Part shown: piece after piece, positions 1 to 10,473 of the stretch
How the letters are laid out: every line of letters begins with the position of its first letter
How positions within the stretch are numbered: position 1 is the stretch's first letter
Assembly (NCBI GenBank): GCA_016861185.1
Contig: BOKW01000001.1
Span: 558,001-622,000, forward strand
Reading direction: 5' to 3'
Source: Betaproteobacteria bacterium
GTDB lineage: Bacteria > Pseudomonadota > Gammaproteobacteria > Burkholderiales > Burkholderiaceae_F
Length of the DNA stretch: 64,000 nucleotides
Program-made: the position numbers and the translations under genes
The notes under the pieces: model-generated
The model's database searches: none
What the model was told of the DNA's origin: nothing
The model's input: only the letters and a program-made list of their open reading frames with translations

Positions 1-162
1 CTAGACCGGCATCGGATCGAGCGGATACATGACCGTTCGCAAAGCCGACAGGCGCTCGGGGGCGGGTTCGCTGGAACGCATCAAGACCACGACCGCGCTG
101 CCGCTGGGTCAGCTCCCGACTTGAACGGCCGAACGCGGCACCGACATAGGTGTCGATATCGC
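1..162. other. left-edge stretch, no recognisable gene
   Basis: No convincing coding region. One short plus-strand frame runs from ATG 29 to the TGA at 122-124 (31 residues, ending in a Thr-rich stretch and LGQLPT), but it has no recognisable family and an in-frame TAG lies at 2-4. It may be chance, or the tail of something outside the window. Confidence 0.3.
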
Positions 163-525
163 ATGCCGTCCAAGATGCCCCCGCCTTCCGCACCGTCCGC
201 CGGCCAGGGCGAGATCTTCTGGCAGAACGGCTTTTTCTACCTGAGCGCCGTGATGGCAGCGTTCGCGCTGGTCGACTTCGATGCGGGCCGCCTCGCCCAC
301 GGGTTGGGCGATGCCGCTATCGCCTGCCTGATGCTGTCGTTGATGACCCAGTATCCGTTTGTGCGCGCCATCGTCGCGGCGAGCAAGCGGGCCAAACCGC
401 GCGAAGAGTTGTTGCGCGAAGTGCAGCGGCTGAAGGAGGCGAACCCCTGGGGCGACCGGCTTAGCCTCGCCGGTTGGACGCTGCTCGCCGCCTCGCTGGT
501 CCTGCGTGCGATCGGCGTCGACTGA
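163..525 (+). CDS. small hypothetical membrane protein
   Basis: Predicted 120-residue protein, family not recognised. A Pro/Ser-rich N-terminus (about 1-15) is followed by three hydrophobic stretches: FFYLSAVMAAFALVDF (about 23-38), GDAAIACLMLSLMTQY (about 49-64), and LAGWTLLAASLVLRAIGV near the C-terminus. Between the second and third is a basic, charged segment (SKRAKPREELLREVQRLKEA) that probably forms a cytoplasmic helix. I chose ATG 163; a TTG at 121 would add 14 Arg-rich residues that look non-coding. It precedes the histidine kinase gene by 179 bp and may be unrelated to it. A small inner-membrane protein is an inference from hydrophobicity only. Confidence 0.55.
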   Translation: MPSKMPPPSAPSAGQGEIFWQNGFFYLSAVMAAFALVDFDAGRLAHGLGDAAIACLMLSLMTQYPFVRAIVAASKRAKPREELLREVQRLKEANPWGDRLSLAGWTLLAASLVLRAIGVD

Positions 526-704
526 GCGCCGAATCGCGGCCGCTCGCGCAAGCGCGCAGGTCAGTCGGCCGTTCCTGCAGTTCGTCGCGCCCGGGTCGCG
601 GCCGCGCGGGCGAACGGCCTAGAGTCGCGCCGTCGATCAAAGCAGCCCGGGCATCCGGGCGGCGCCCGATAATCGCGCGCTGTACGCGCCGCCGTAGCCA
701 ACTC

Positions 705-2201
705 ATGGATTCACAGAATTCGTCGACCACACCCGGCGCCAACACCGCGTCTGCGCAGGCCAAGCCCGGGGCCGGTGGCCGCTGGCAGCGCATCCGCGAG
801 GACATCGCGGCCGGCGCACGCGTTTCCGCACCGGTCATCCGTCAGTTCGGCACACGCTTCGGCGACTGGCTTGCCGCTATCGGCTGGGGCAAGTTCTTCC
901 TGCTGGCGATCCTGCTGCTGGTCTTCGGTGGAATTCTGAGCTCCGTGCTCTTCGAGCGCGGGCCGACCGTGGTCGTCGATCAGGCGGAGCCCAAGGATCG
1001 CGTCAACGTCGTCGTTTCGGTTTCGCCCGAAGGCATCCGCATCGCGCCGCCCGACGCGCCGAAGCCTCCGGTCCCACCGAAGGCGCCCGGCGCGCCGGAA
1101 CCGTCGGCGGCCGGCAAGGCCGCACCGGCCGACGGGCGCGCGGGCGTCAAGGTCGACGAGAAGGGTGTGCGGATCTTTTCCAACAAGGACGGCAAGCGCG
1201 TCGCGATCACGATCGACGAGAAAGGCGTGCGCGTCGAAGATGCCGTCTCTGCCGACGACACGGCGCGCGGCGAAGCCGTCGTGATTCCGCCCGATGTCGC
1301 GGCCGATCCGGAGAAGGTGGCCGAAGCGCTGGAGACGGCACGCGAAAAGATCGAGGACATCGTCAGCGAGCAGGTGTCGCGGCAGGTCGCGCGGCGCACG
1401 CGCGTGTATCGCGAGGAGTCGGGCGAATGGTTCATGAGCTTCCTGCTCGTGCTGATCGTCGCGATGATCATCGTGAAGGTGGTACTGGGCTCCAAGAAGA
1501 AGGCCGAGTCGCGCGCCCAGGCGGCCACCGCGACGGCGGCGGAGGAAGGGCTGAAGCGCCAGCTCGCCGAGGCGCAGCTCAAGATGATGCAGGCGCAGGT
1601 CGAGCCGCACTTCCTGTTCAACACGCTGGCCTCGGTCGACTATCTGATCGAAACCGACCCGGCGCGCGCGTCGAAGATGCAGAAGAACCTGATCCAGTAT
1701 CTGCGCGCCGCGCTGCCGCAGATGCGCGAAGGTTCGACCACGCTGGGCAAGGAGATCGCGTTGTGCCGCGCCTACCTGGAGATCCTGAAGGTGCGCATGG
1801 AGGATCGGCTGCAGTTCGCGATCACGGTGCCGCAGGGGCTGGCGAGCGCCCAGTTCCCGCCGATGATGCTGCAGTCGCTGGTGGAGAACGCGATCAAACA
1901 CGGACTCGAACCGAAGGCCGAAGGCGGTTCGCTGACGATCAGCGCAGACATCGCCAACGGCAACCTGCGCGTCACCGTTGCCGACACGGGGCTCGGATTC
2001 GCGGCAGCTGCGCGGCCGGGCACCGGCGTGGGTTTGGCGAACGTCCGCGAAAGGCTGGCGGCACTGTACGGCGGCCGCGCGAGGATCTCGATCGAAGCGA
2101 ACACCCCGGCCGGTACGATCGCGACGATCGAAGTGCCGTACGCGATCGATCCCGAAGCGAAGGACTTGCCCGAGGCACCCTTGGCGGCCCAGCCGGCCTG
2201 A
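705..2201 (+). CDS. LytS/AlgZ-type sensor histidine kinase
   Basis: Membrane sensor kinase, 498 residues, expected to phosphorylate the LytTR regulator encoded 31 bp downstream. Layout: soluble N-terminus (1-61), membrane segment about 62-83 (KFFLLAILLLVFGGILSSVL), extracytoplasmic region about 84-240, second membrane segment about 242-261, then a HisK_5-type domain. The phosphoacceptor is H302 in VEPHFLFNTL; a GHKL ATPase domain follows with N-box VENAIKHG and glycine-rich DTGLGF and GTGVGLANVRERL. The extracytoplasmic region has a Pro/Ala linker (about 115-140) and three related turns, VSPEGIRI, VDEKGVRIFS and IDEKGVRVED, an unusual sensor. ATG 705 gives the complete topology; longer upstream frames are Arg-rich and look non-coding. 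The signal sensed is unknown. Confidence 0.88.
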   Translation: MDSQNSSTTPGANTASAQAKPGAGGRWQRIREDIAAGARVSAPVIRQFGTRFGDWLAAIGWGKFFLLAILLLVFGGILSSVLFERGPTVVVDQAEPKDRVNVVVSVSPEGIRIAPPDAPKPPVPPKAPGAPEPSAAGKAAPADGRAGVKVDEKGVRIFSNKDGKRVAITIDEKGVRVEDAVSADDTARGEAVVIPPDVAADPEKVAEALETAREKIEDIVSEQVSRQVARRTRVYREESGEWFMSFLLVLIVAMIIVKVVLGSKKKAESRAQAATATAAEEGLKRQLAEAQLKMMQAQVEPHFLFNTLASVDYLIETDPARASKMQKNLIQYLRAALPQMREGSTTLGKEIALCRAYLEILKVRMEDRLQFAITVPQGLASAQFPPMMLQSLVENAIKHGLEPKAEGGSLTISADIANGNLRVTVADTGLGFAAAARPGTGVGLANVRERLAALYGGRARISIEANTPAGTIATIEVPYAIDPEAKDLPEAPLAAQPA

Positions 2202-2217
2202 ATCGGCTGAGGGCGCC

Positions 2218-2233
2218 TAGAATCGCGGCCGCA
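2218..2233 (+). promoter_or_regulatory. possible -10 element just upstream of the LytTR regulator
   Basis: TAGAAT at 2218-2223 lies nine bases before ATG 2233. A transcript starting there would have almost no 5' leader. No good -35 hexamer is visible, and the gene could also be read from the kinase promoter. Confidence 0.35.
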
Positions 2234-3006
2234 TGAGGACCGCCATCCTCGCCGACGACGAGCGCTTGATGCGCGAGCAGCTGCGCGCGCGGCTCGCAGA
2301 GGTCTGGCCGCAACTGCAGATCGTCGCGGAGGCGAAGAACGGGCAGGAGGCGGTCGAAGCCGTGCGAACGCATCGGCCCGATCTCGCCTTCCTCGACATC
2401 CGCATGCCCGGCATGACCGGCGTCGAGGCGGCGCGCGAGATCGGCGATGCCTGCCACGTGGTCTTCATCACCGCGTACAGCGAGTATGCGGTCGAGGCGT
2501 TCGAACACGGTGCCGTCGACTACGTGCTGAAGCCCGCGGAACGCGATCGGCTCGAATTGACGGTGGCGCGTCTGAAGAAGCGTCTTGGGAGCAAACCGCA
2601 GGATCTGAGCGAGCTACTGGCCAAACTGTCGGCCAAGCTGGACGGCGTCACCGCCAACGGGAAGGCGCCCTCGTCCAGGCCCTACCTGCAGTGGATCCAG
2701 GCGTCGATGGGCCAGCAATTGCGGATGATCCCGGTCGTCGACGTGCTGTTCTTCATGTCGGACGAGAAGTACACGCGCGTGCAGACCGAGTCCTACGAAG
2801 CGTTGATACGGAAGCCGATCAAGGAACTGATCGAGGAACTCGATCCCGAGCAGTTCTGGCAGATCCATCGCTCGACGATCGTCAACGCGAAGGCGATCGC
2901 CGGCGTGACGCGCGATTTCCGCGGCCGCCAGCTGGTCCAGTTGAAGAACTTCCCGGAAAAGCTCGAAGTCAGCCGCAGCTTCACTCATCTGTTTAAGCAG
3001 ATGTGA
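2233..3006 (+). CDS. LytTR-family response regulator
   Basis: Cytoplasmic DNA-binding regulator, 257 residues, partner of the preceding kinase. The N-terminal receiver domain (about 1-120) has the acidic pair in AILADDERLM, the phosphoacceptor Asp in LAFLDIRMPGMTG, Thr in VVFITAYSEYA and Lys in YVLKPAERDRL. A linker of about 30 residues leads to a C-terminal LytTR domain (about 150-257) with VLFFMSDEKYTRVQT and WQIHRSTIVNAKAI, which in this family binds direct repeats in promoters. The same two-gene arrangement is seen for AlgZ/AlgR and LytS/LytR pairs. Targets cannot be told from the window. Confidence 0.92.
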   Translation: MRTAILADDERLMREQLRARLAEVWPQLQIVAEAKNGQEAVEAVRTHRPDLAFLDIRMPGMTGVEAAREIGDACHVVFITAYSEYAVEAFEHGAVDYVLKPAERDRLELTVARLKKRLGSKPQDLSELLAKLSAKLDGVTANGKAPSSRPYLQWIQASMGQQLRMIPVVDVLFFMSDEKYTRVQTESYEALIRKPIKELIEELDPEQFWQIHRSTIVNAKAIAGVTRDFRGRQLVQLKNFPEKLEVSRSFTHLFKQM

Positions 3007-3125
3007 CGCGACTACCGGCGCGGCGATGCTGCGCGTAAACCGAGGCGCGCACTCGCCGGCGCTCGCCGCGGGATTTGCCGGCCATGAATTGCCGCGCGTT
3101 CGATGCCGAAGCGCGGACGCGCGCC

Positions 3126-4076
3126 TCAGCCCTGCAGCGCGCGCCACATCTCCCGGTCTCTTTCGGCCGTCCAGATGCGCGGATGCTTGATGCCGCTCGC
3201 TTCGTCGTATGCGCGCGCGACGTCGAACGGCAGGCAATGCTCGTAGATGAAGACGTGTCCGAAGAGCGGATCCATCTTTGCCCGCGTGTAGTCGAACGTC
3301 GTCTTCAGATCTCGCTTGGCCGCGACGCTTTCGCGCGCCGCTTCAAAGAGCGTCGCGACGAAGGAGCGCGTGTAGTCGATCGCCTTGTTTGCGTCTGCGT
3401 TGTTGAGAAGCGCGGGACCGCGTCCGGGCACGAGTCGTTCGGGTTGCAGCGCGCGCAGCGCTTCCAGGGTCGAGGGCCATTCCTCGAGTTGCGCGTCGCC
3501 CGTATAGGCCGCGGCCTCGTACTCGACCAGATCGCCCGAAAACAGAACCTTGTCCCGAGGCAGCCATACGATGGTGTCACCCTTCGTGTGTCCGGGGCCC
3601 AGGTGCTTGATCTGCACCTCGAGAGAGCCCATGAACAGCGTGAGTTCGCTGTCGAACACCATCGTCGGCCATGTCAGGCCGGGGATCGAGTCGACCGCCT
3701 GGAACAGGCGCGGGAATCGCTCGATCTCGGACTTCATATCCTGAGCCCCGCGCTCGCGGATCAACTCGAGCGTTCCGCGGCTTGCGATGATCTCCTGCGC
3801 CCCGAACGCGGACGCGCCGAGCACGCGAACGGCGTGATAGTGGGAGAGCACGACATACTTGATCGGCTTGTCCGTCACCGAACGGATACGCCCGATCAAC
3901 TCCTGCGCCATGACGGGCGTGGCCGTCGCATCTACCACAAGGACGCCGTCGTCGCCAATGACGACTCCGGAGTTCGGGTCGCCTTCGGCCGTGTAGGCGT
4001 ACGCACTTTCGGAAAGCCGGGTAAAGGAGATCGTGCGAGGTGTGAGATCGCCTCGAGATGCGAATTCCTTGCTCAT
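3126..4076 (-). CDS. metallo-beta-lactamase-fold protein lacking second metal-site ligands
   Basis: A 316-residue protein of the MBL-fold hydrolase family, no signal peptide. The canonical HxHxDH motif is replaced by SHYHAVRVLG: H79 and H81 remain, but the Asp and His that bind the second metal are Val83 and Arg84. The third His motif (LGPGHTKGD) and the bridging Asp (FSGDLVE) are intact, while the last ligand, normally a PGHG His, is Arg in VPGRGP. All three second-site ligands are therefore gone and the first site kept, which suggests a mononuclear enzyme or a non-hydrolytic role. The C-terminal ~90 residues are a helical extension. It stands alone between the LytTR gene and the tRNA cluster. 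Substrate unknown. Confidence 0.85.
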   Translation of the reverse strand: MSKEFASRGDLTPRTISFTRLSESAYAYTAEGDPNSGVVIGDDGVLVVDATATPVMAQELIGRIRSVTDKPIKYVVLSHYHAVRVLGASAFGAQEIIASRGTLELIRERGAQDMKSEIERFPRLFQAVDSIPGLTWPTMVFDSELTLFMGSLEVQIKHLGPGHTKGDTIVWLPRDKVLFSGDLVEYEAAAYTGDAQLEEWPSTLEALRALQPERLVPGRGPALLNNADANKAIDYTRSFVATLFEAARESVAAKRDLKTTFDYTRAKMDPLFGHVFIYEHCLPFDVARAYDEASGIKHPRIWTAERDREMWRALQG

Positions 4077-4271
4077 TCGGATGCTCGCTTCGCTTCAGTG
4101 GAGGTCGTCGGTCGCGTGTAGTCTGGATCGATTCAGATGTAAGCGCACGCCGACGACCTCGCGACGTGGCGATGAATAACTTGTGCCGAGTGCGGCAATT
4201 CCGATATCCAACCGGGCTTGCTTCATCGGGGCAACGGCGTGCCGCAGGGGACGGCGTGGGCGGTCGTTGGT
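4077..4271. other. intergenic region between the MBL-fold gene and the tRNA promoter
   Basis: About 195 bp with no gene I can support. It should hold the promoter of the minus-strand MBL-fold gene, but I see no clear -35/-10 pair for it. Confidence 0.4.
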
Positions 4272-4300
4272 TTGACAAGGCATTGTTGCGCAACCATAAT
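4272..4300 (+). promoter_or_regulatory. sigma70-type promoter of the tRNA-tuf transcript
   Basis: A consensus -35 TTGACA (4272-4277), a 17-bp spacer and -10 CATAAT (4295-4300) sit 14 bp before the first tRNA. This is the best promoter match in the window and fits a strongly expressed stable-RNA/tuf unit. Confidence 0.85.
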
Positions 4301-4314
4301 TTGCGGTTCTCTGC

Positions 4315-4400
4315 GGAGGGGTGCCCGAGCGGTTAAAGGGGGCAGACTGTAAATCTGTTGGCTTACGCCTACGTTGGTTCGAATCCAACCCCCTCCACCA
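4315..4400 (+). tRNA. tRNA-Tyr (GTA)
   Basis: An 86-nt class II tRNA with a long variable arm. The acceptor stem GGAGGGG pairs with CCCCTCC, the T arm is GTTGG-TTCGAAT-CCAAC, and the anticodon loop reads CTGTAAA with anticodon GTA. The 3' CCA is encoded. It is the first of three tRNAs before tuf, an order long known for the tufB locus. Confidence 0.96.
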
Positions 4401-4499
4401 GGTTCGGTTCGGTCGAGGAATCGATCGCACGAGGCAAGGAAAAGCGGGCGAGAGGCGATCCCGCCTTCGCGCGTCGGAAGGATCTGACAGTCGGTTCGG

Positions 4500-4573
4500 G
4501 CGGGTGTAGCTCAATGGTAGAGCAGAAGCCTTCCAAGCTTATGACGAGGGTTCGATTCCCTTCACCCGCTCCA
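4500..4573 (+). tRNA. tRNA-Gly (TCC)
   Basis: A 74-nt tRNA with acceptor stem GCGGGTG/CACCCGC, D arm with GCTCAATGGTAGAGC, anticodon loop CTTCCAA (anticodon TCC), T loop TTCGATT and encoded CCA. Second gene of the tRNA-Tyr/Gly/Thr-tuf unit; 99 bp separate it from tRNA-Tyr. Confidence 0.96.
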
Positions 4574-4608
4574 AGGAACACTCAAACGACGTGCGGCGAC
4601 ACGTCCAG

Positions 4609-4683
<75 letters not shown>

Positions 4684-4757
4684 GGATCACGGAAGCAAGG
4701 CCGACCTTGTCCGGCTACGGCGGGTCGAAGACAAAACGGGCAGTCAGGAGTTAACAA

Positions 4758-5948
<1,191 letters not shown>

Positions 5949-5974
5949 GCCGAACGCACATTTGCTGAAACCGC

Positions 5975-6006
5975 GGGCCGCCGCCCGTCTCCGAGGCCGG
6001 CGGCCC
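5975..6006 (+). terminator. hairpin between tuf and rpsJ
   Basis: A 9-bp GC stem (GGGCCGCCG at 5975-5983 with CGGCGGCCC at 5998-6006) and a 14-nt loop is followed by CTTGCTCTTT. The tail is only moderately T-rich, so it may partly terminate tuf mRNA or tune readthrough into the ribosomal operon. Confidence 0.5.
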
Positions 6007-6028
6007 CTTGCTCTTTGAAGGAAACGAC

Positions 6029-6340
6029 ATGCAAAGCCAACGCATCCGCATCCGCCTGAAGGCGTTCGATTACAAGCTGATCGACCAGTCGGCGCTCGAG
6101 ATCGTCGACACGGCAAAGCGCACCGGCGCCGTGGTCCGCGGCCCCGTGCCGCTGCCCACCCGCATCCAGCGCTTCGACATCCTGCGTTCGCCGCACGTGA
6201 ACAAGACGTCGCGCGACCAGTTCGAGATCCGCACCCACCAGCGGCTGATGGACATCATCGACCCGACCGACAAGACGGTCGACGCGCTGATGAAGCTCGA
6301 CCTGCCGGCGGGGGTCGACGTCGAGATCAAGGTGCAGTAG
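6029..6340 (+). CDS. rpsJ: 30S ribosomal protein S10
   Basis: First gene of the S10 block, 103 residues, the normal length. The sequence [16 protein letters not shown] at the start and [11 protein letters not shown] near residue 40 are S10 hallmarks; it also serves as NusE in antitermination. ATG 6029 has GAAGGA eight bases upstream; an upstream in-frame start would add seven atypical residues. Separated from rplC by 118 bp that hold a candidate promoter and two hairpins. Confidence 0.97.
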   Translation: MQSQRIRIRLKAFDYKLIDQSALEIVDTAKRTGAVVRGPVPLPTRIQRFDILRSPHVNKTSRDQFEIRTHQRLMDIIDPTDKTVDALMKLDLPAGVDVEIKVQ

Positions 6341-6345
6341 CGCAG

Positions 6346-6375
6346 TTGCGTCGTACCGCCAGCGTTGGATACAAT
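6346..6375 (+). promoter_or_regulatory. candidate promoter before rplC
   Basis: TTGCGT (6346-6351), 18-bp spacer, TACAAT (6370-6375). The -10 matches 5/6 and the -35 3/6 of consensus. It would give rplC onward a transcript independent of rpsJ. Confidence 0.45.
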
Positions 6376-6391
6376 CGCGGGCTTTCCGCGA

Positions 6392-6444
6392 CCGGATGGG
6401 CAATCCGGCGCGCAAGAACACGGTCCCGGCCAATCGAAGCCGGG
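6392..6444 (+). promoter_or_regulatory. two-hairpin leader of rplC
   Basis: Hairpin CCGGAT/ATCCGG (6392-6408, loop GGGCA) is followed by hairpin CCCGGC/GCCGGG (6425-6444, 8-nt loop), ending 14 bases before ATG 6459, close to the GGAG at 6449. Autogenous control by a ribosomal protein (L4 in Escherichia coli, from a leader upstream of rpsJ) is possible by analogy only. Confidence 0.4.
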
Positions 6445-6458
6445 GTTTGGAGAAAACG

Positions 6459-7127
6459 ATGAGTGAAGCGAGTTCACGGGCGGACGCCTCGCGTCTGGGC
6501 CTGGTCGGCCGCAAGGTCGGCATGACGCGCATCTTCACGGACGACGGCGAAGCCGTTCCCGTGACCGTGCTCGACGTGTCGAACAATCGTGTCACGCAGG
6601 TGAAGACGGCCGAGACCGACGGCTACACCGCCGTGCAGGTCGCCTACGGCAGCAGGAAGCCGTCGCGCGTGGCCAAACCCCTCGCGGGGCACTACGCCAA
6701 GGCCGGCGTCGAGGCGGGTTCCGTGCTCAGGGAATTCCGGATCGATGCCGCCAAGGCCGGCGATCTCAAGCCCGGCGCCGCACTCGGCGTCGAGCTCTTC
6801 CAGGTCGGCCAGAAGGTCGACGTCACCGGCGTCACGATCGGCAAGGGTTTCGCCGGTGCGATCAAGCGCCATCATTTCTCCTCCAACCGCGCCAGCCACG
6901 GCAACTCGGTGACCACCAACGCGCCGGGCTCGATCGGCATGCGGCAGGACCCAGGTCGCGTCATGCCCGGCAAGCGCATGGCGGGCCATCTGGGCGACAA
7001 GCAGCGCACGACGCAGAACCTCGTGGTCGCGCGCGTCGACAAGGACCGCGGCCTGCTGATGGTGCGTGGCGCGGTCCCGGGCGCCAAGGGCGGCAACGTG
7101 ATCGTGCGCCCCGCGGTGAAGGCATAA
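6459..7127 (+). CDS. rplC: 50S ribosomal protein L3
   Basis: Large-subunit protein next to the peptidyl transferase centre, 222 residues. [14 protein letters not shown] begins only at about residue 13, so there is an 11-12 residue Ser/Ala-rich N-terminal extension ([10 protein letters not shown]) beyond the usual start. The central loop [15 protein letters not shown] and the C-terminal [11 protein letters not shown] are typical. ATG 6459 has GGAG upstream. The rplD start follows after 10 bp. Confidence 0.96.
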   Translation: MSEASSRADASRLGLVGRKVGMTRIFTDDGEAVPVTVLDVSNNRVTQVKTAETDGYTAVQVAYGSRKPSRVAKPLAGHYAKAGVEAGSVLREFRIDAAKAGDLKPGAALGVELFQVGQKVDVTGVTIGKGFAGAIKRHHFSSNRASHGNSVTTNAPGSIGMRQDPGRVMPGKRMAGHLGDKQRTTQNLVVARVDKDRGLLMVRGAVPGAKGGNVIVRPAVKA

Positions 7128-7137
7128 GGAGCGGGCG

Positions 7138-7776
7138 ATGGAACTGAAAGTACTCGACGCCCGCGGCCAGACGACCGGCACGACGCCGGCACCGGCCACG
7201 CTCTTCGGCCGCGACTTCAACGAAGCGCTGGTGCACCAGCTCGTCGTCGCCTACCAGGCGAATGCGCGCCAGGGCACGCGTGCGCAGAAGGATCGCGCGA
7301 CCGTCAAGCACTCGACCAAGAAGCCGTGGCGGCAGAAAGGCACTGGCCGCGCGCGCGCGGGCATGACCTCGTCGCCGCTGTGGCGCGGGGGCGGCCGCGT
7401 GTTCCCGAACTCGCCCGACGAGAACTTCACCCAGAAGGTGAACAAGAAGATGTACCGCGCCGGCGTGTGCTCGATCCTGAGCAAGCTGGCGAAGGACGAC
7501 CGCATCGCGGTCATCGACGGACTGACGGTCGAGTCGCCGAAGACCAAGCTGCTCGCGCAGAAGCTCAAGGCGATGGGGCTGGGTACGCCCGAGGCGTCGG
7601 TGCTGATCATCACCGACAACGTCGACGAGAACCTGTACCTGGCGTCGCGCAACCTGAAGGACGTGATGGTTGTCGAGCCGCGCTACGCGGACCCGATGTC
7701 GCTGATCTACTTCAAGAAGGTCGTTGTCACCAAACCGGCGATCGCCAAGCTCGAAGAGATGTGGGGGCAGTCATGA
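7138..7776 (+). CDS. rplD: 50S ribosomal protein L4
   Basis: 212 residues, near the usual 200-210. The extended loop that lines the exit tunnel is visible as [16 protein letters not shown] and [12 protein letters not shown]. In enterobacteria L4 also represses the S10 operon; whether it does so here is not known. Its TGA overlaps the rplW ATG (ATGA), implying translational coupling. Confidence 0.97.
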   Translation: MELKVLDARGQTTGTTPAPATLFGRDFNEALVHQLVVAYQANARQGTRAQKDRATVKHSTKKPWRQKGTGRARAGMTSSPLWRGGGRVFPNSPDENFTQKVNKKMYRAGVCSILSKLAKDDRIAVIDGLTVESPKTKLLAQKLKAMGLGTPEASVLIITDNVDENLYLASRNLKDVMVVEPRYADPMSLIYFKKVVVTKPAIAKLEEMWGQS

Positions 7777-8071
7777 ACCAGGAGCGTCTGTACAGCGTGC
7801 TGGTCGCGCCCATCGTCTCCGAGAAGAGCACGATGATCGCCGACAAGCACGAGCAGGTCGCCTTCCGCGTCAGGCAAGATGCGACCAAGCAGGAAGTCAA
7901 GGCCGCGGTCGAGCTGCTGTTCAAGGTGCAGGTCGAGCGCGTGTCGATCCTGAACCAGAAGGGCAAGCAGAAGAAATTCGGGCGCTTCGAGGGTCGGCGC
8001 GACCACGTGCGCAAGGCGTACGTGTCGCTCAAGCCCGGTCAGGAAATCAACTTCGCGCAAGAGGTGAAGTG

Positions 8072-8072
<1 letters not shown>
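7773..8072 (+). CDS. rplW: 50S ribosomal protein L23
   Basis: 99-residue protein at the tunnel exit, docking site for trigger factor and [17 protein letters not shown] at the start and [16 protein letters not shown] in the loop are characteristic. Start overlaps rplD by 4 bp; stop overlaps the rplB start by one base (TGATG). Confidence 0.97.
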
Positions 8073-8896
<824 letters not shown>

Positions 8897-8905
8897 GGGG
8901 TCCGC

Positions 8906-9196
8906 ATGTCGCGTTCACTGAAAAAGGGCCCGTTCGTCGACGGGCATCTGCTGAAGAAGGTCGAGGCTGCACAGGCCACGAAGGACAAGAAGCCGATCAA
9001 GACGTGGTCGCGTCGCTCGACGATCGTTCCCGACTTCATCGGACTGACGATCGCCGTGCACAACGGCAAGCAGCACGTCCCCGTCTATGTCACCGAGCAG
9101 ATGGTCGGACACAAGCTCGGCGAGTTCGCGCTGACGCGGACCTTCAAGGGGCATGCGGCCGACAAGAAGACCGCGGTCGCGCCCGGCAAGAAGTAA
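8906..9196 (+). CDS. rpsS: 30S ribosomal protein S19
   Basis: 96 residues. Starts [18 protein letters not shown] and contains [14 protein letters not shown] and [13 protein letters not shown], all diagnostic of S19, which sits in the 30S head near S13. Slightly longer C-terminus than the common 91-92 residues ([11 protein letters not shown]). Confidence 0.97.
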   Translation: MSRSLKKGPFVDGHLLKKVEAAQATKDKKPIKTWSRRSTIVPDFIGLTIAVHNGKQHVPVYVTEQMVGHKLGEFALTRTFKGHAADKKTAVAPGKK

Positions 9197-9205
9197 GAGG
9201 ACACG

Positions 9206-9547
9206 ATGGAAACCACAGCATCCGTCCGCGGCGTCAGGTTGTCTGCCCAGAAGGGCCGGCTGGTCGCCGACCTCGTCCGCGGCAAGCCGGTCGACAAGGC
9301 GCTGAACATCCTCGCCTTCACGCAGAAGAAGGCGGCGGGCATCATTAAGAAGGCGCTCGAGTCGGCGATCGCCAACGCCGAGCACAACGACGGCGCCGAC
9401 ATCGACGAGCTGAAGGTCACCAAGATCTACGTCGAGAAGGCCGCCACGCTGCGCCGCTTCTCGGCGCGCGCCAAGGGGCGCGGCACGAGGATCAACAAGC
9501 AGACCTGCCACATTTTCGTCGCCGTCGGCGACGGCAAGAACCGCTAG
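9206..9547 (+). CDS. rplV: 50S ribosomal protein L22
   Basis: 113 residues. [22 protein letters not shown] and the C-terminal beta-hairpin region [16 protein letters not shown], which reaches into the exit tunnel and is the site of macrolide-resistance changes in other bacteria, are intact. Start has AGAGGA seven bases upstream. Confidence 0.97.
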   Translation: METTASVRGVRLSAQKGRLVADLVRGKPVDKALNILAFTQKKAAGIIKKALESAIANAEHNDGADIDELKVTKIYVEKAATLRRFSARAKGRGTRINKQTCHIFVAVGDGKNR

Positions 9548-9564
9548 GGAACCAAGGGGCGCAT

Positions 9565-10470
9565 ATGGGTCAGAAGATCAATCCCACCGGTTTCCGGCTC
9601 GCGGTTTCGCGCAACTGGAACTCGCGCTGGTTCGCGTCGGGTCCGGAGTTCGCGCGCATGCTCGGCGAGGATCTCAAGGTCCGCGAGTACCTGAAGAAGA
9701 AGCTGCGCAACGCCTCGGTCGGCCGCATTCTGATCGAGCGCCCGGCGAAAAACGCGCGCATCACGATCTACTCGGCGCGTCCGGGTGTGGTGATCGGCAA
9801 GAAGGGCGAGGACATCGAGTCGTTGAAGACCGAGCTGCAGAAGATGCTCGGCGTGCCGGTGCATGTCAATATCGACGAGATCCGCAAGCCGGAGATCGAC
9901 GCGCAGCTGATCGCCGACTCGATCACGCAGCAGCTGGAGAAGCGCATCATGTTCCGCCGCGCGATGAAGCGAGCGATGCAGAATGCGATGCGGCTCGGCG
10001 CACAGGGCATCAAGATCATGAGCGCCGGACGCCTGAACGGCATCGAGATCGCGCGCACCGAGTGGTACCGCGAGGGACGCGTGCCGCTGCATACGCTGCG
10101 CGCCGACATCGACTACGGCTTCTCGGAAGCCAAGACGACCTACGGTGTGATCGGCGTCAAGGTCTGGGTTTACAAAGGCGACACGCTCGGGCGCAGCGAA
10201 GCGCCGGCGGCCGAGGCCGCCCCGGCGCCCGAGCGCGAAGAGCGCCGTGCGCGGCGTCCCGAGGGCCGGCCGGAAGGCAAACCCGCGGGTCGGCCCGCCG
10301 CCAAACGCGCGGCACCCCGCCGTGCCGACCCTAAGACCGAAGCCAAGACAGAGGCGCCTCCTGCCGAGACACCCAAGGAAGAAGCCGCCAAGCCGGCCGT
10401 CAAGCGCGTGCGCAAGGTGGCGGCCAAGACCGCCGGCGACGCCAAGGGCGGCGGCAAAGACGGAGAGTAA
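9565..10470 (+). CDS. rpsC: 30S ribosomal protein S3 with long C-terminal tail
   Basis: 301 residues against about 210-235 in most relatives. The KH domain has the GxxG loop in [13 protein letters not shown] and the C-terminal S3 domain runs to about residue 210 ([16 protein letters not shown]). The remaining ~85 residues are low-complexity Ala/Pro/Arg/Lys/Glu ([20 protein letters not shown]), likely disordered and RNA-contacting. The frame is open with rplP starting 3 bp after its stop, so the tail is genuinely encoded rather than a readthrough error. Confidence 0.96.
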   Translation: MGQKINPTGFRLAVSRNWNSRWFASGPEFARMLGEDLKVREYLKKKLRNASVGRILIERPAKNARITIYSARPGVVIGKKGEDIESLKTELQKMLGVPVHVNIDEIRKPEIDAQLIADSITQQLEKRIMFRRAMKRAMQNAMRLGAQGIKIMSAGRLNGIEIARTEWYREGRVPLHTLRADIDYGFSEAKTTYGVIGVKVWVYKGDTLGRSEAPAAEAAPAPEREERRARRPEGRPEGKPAGRPAAKRAAPRRADPKTEAKTEAPPAETPKEEAAKPAVKRVRKVAAKTAGDAKGGGKDGE

Positions 10471-10473
10471 GCG

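Noticed and set aside
29-124. 31-codon frame at the left edge as a gene
   Set aside because: Too short, no SD, no recognisable family.
474-704. N-terminal extension of the histidine kinase from an upstream start
   Set aside because: The added 77 residues are Arg/Ser/Pro-rich and overlap the preceding gene; ATG 705 gives normal topology.
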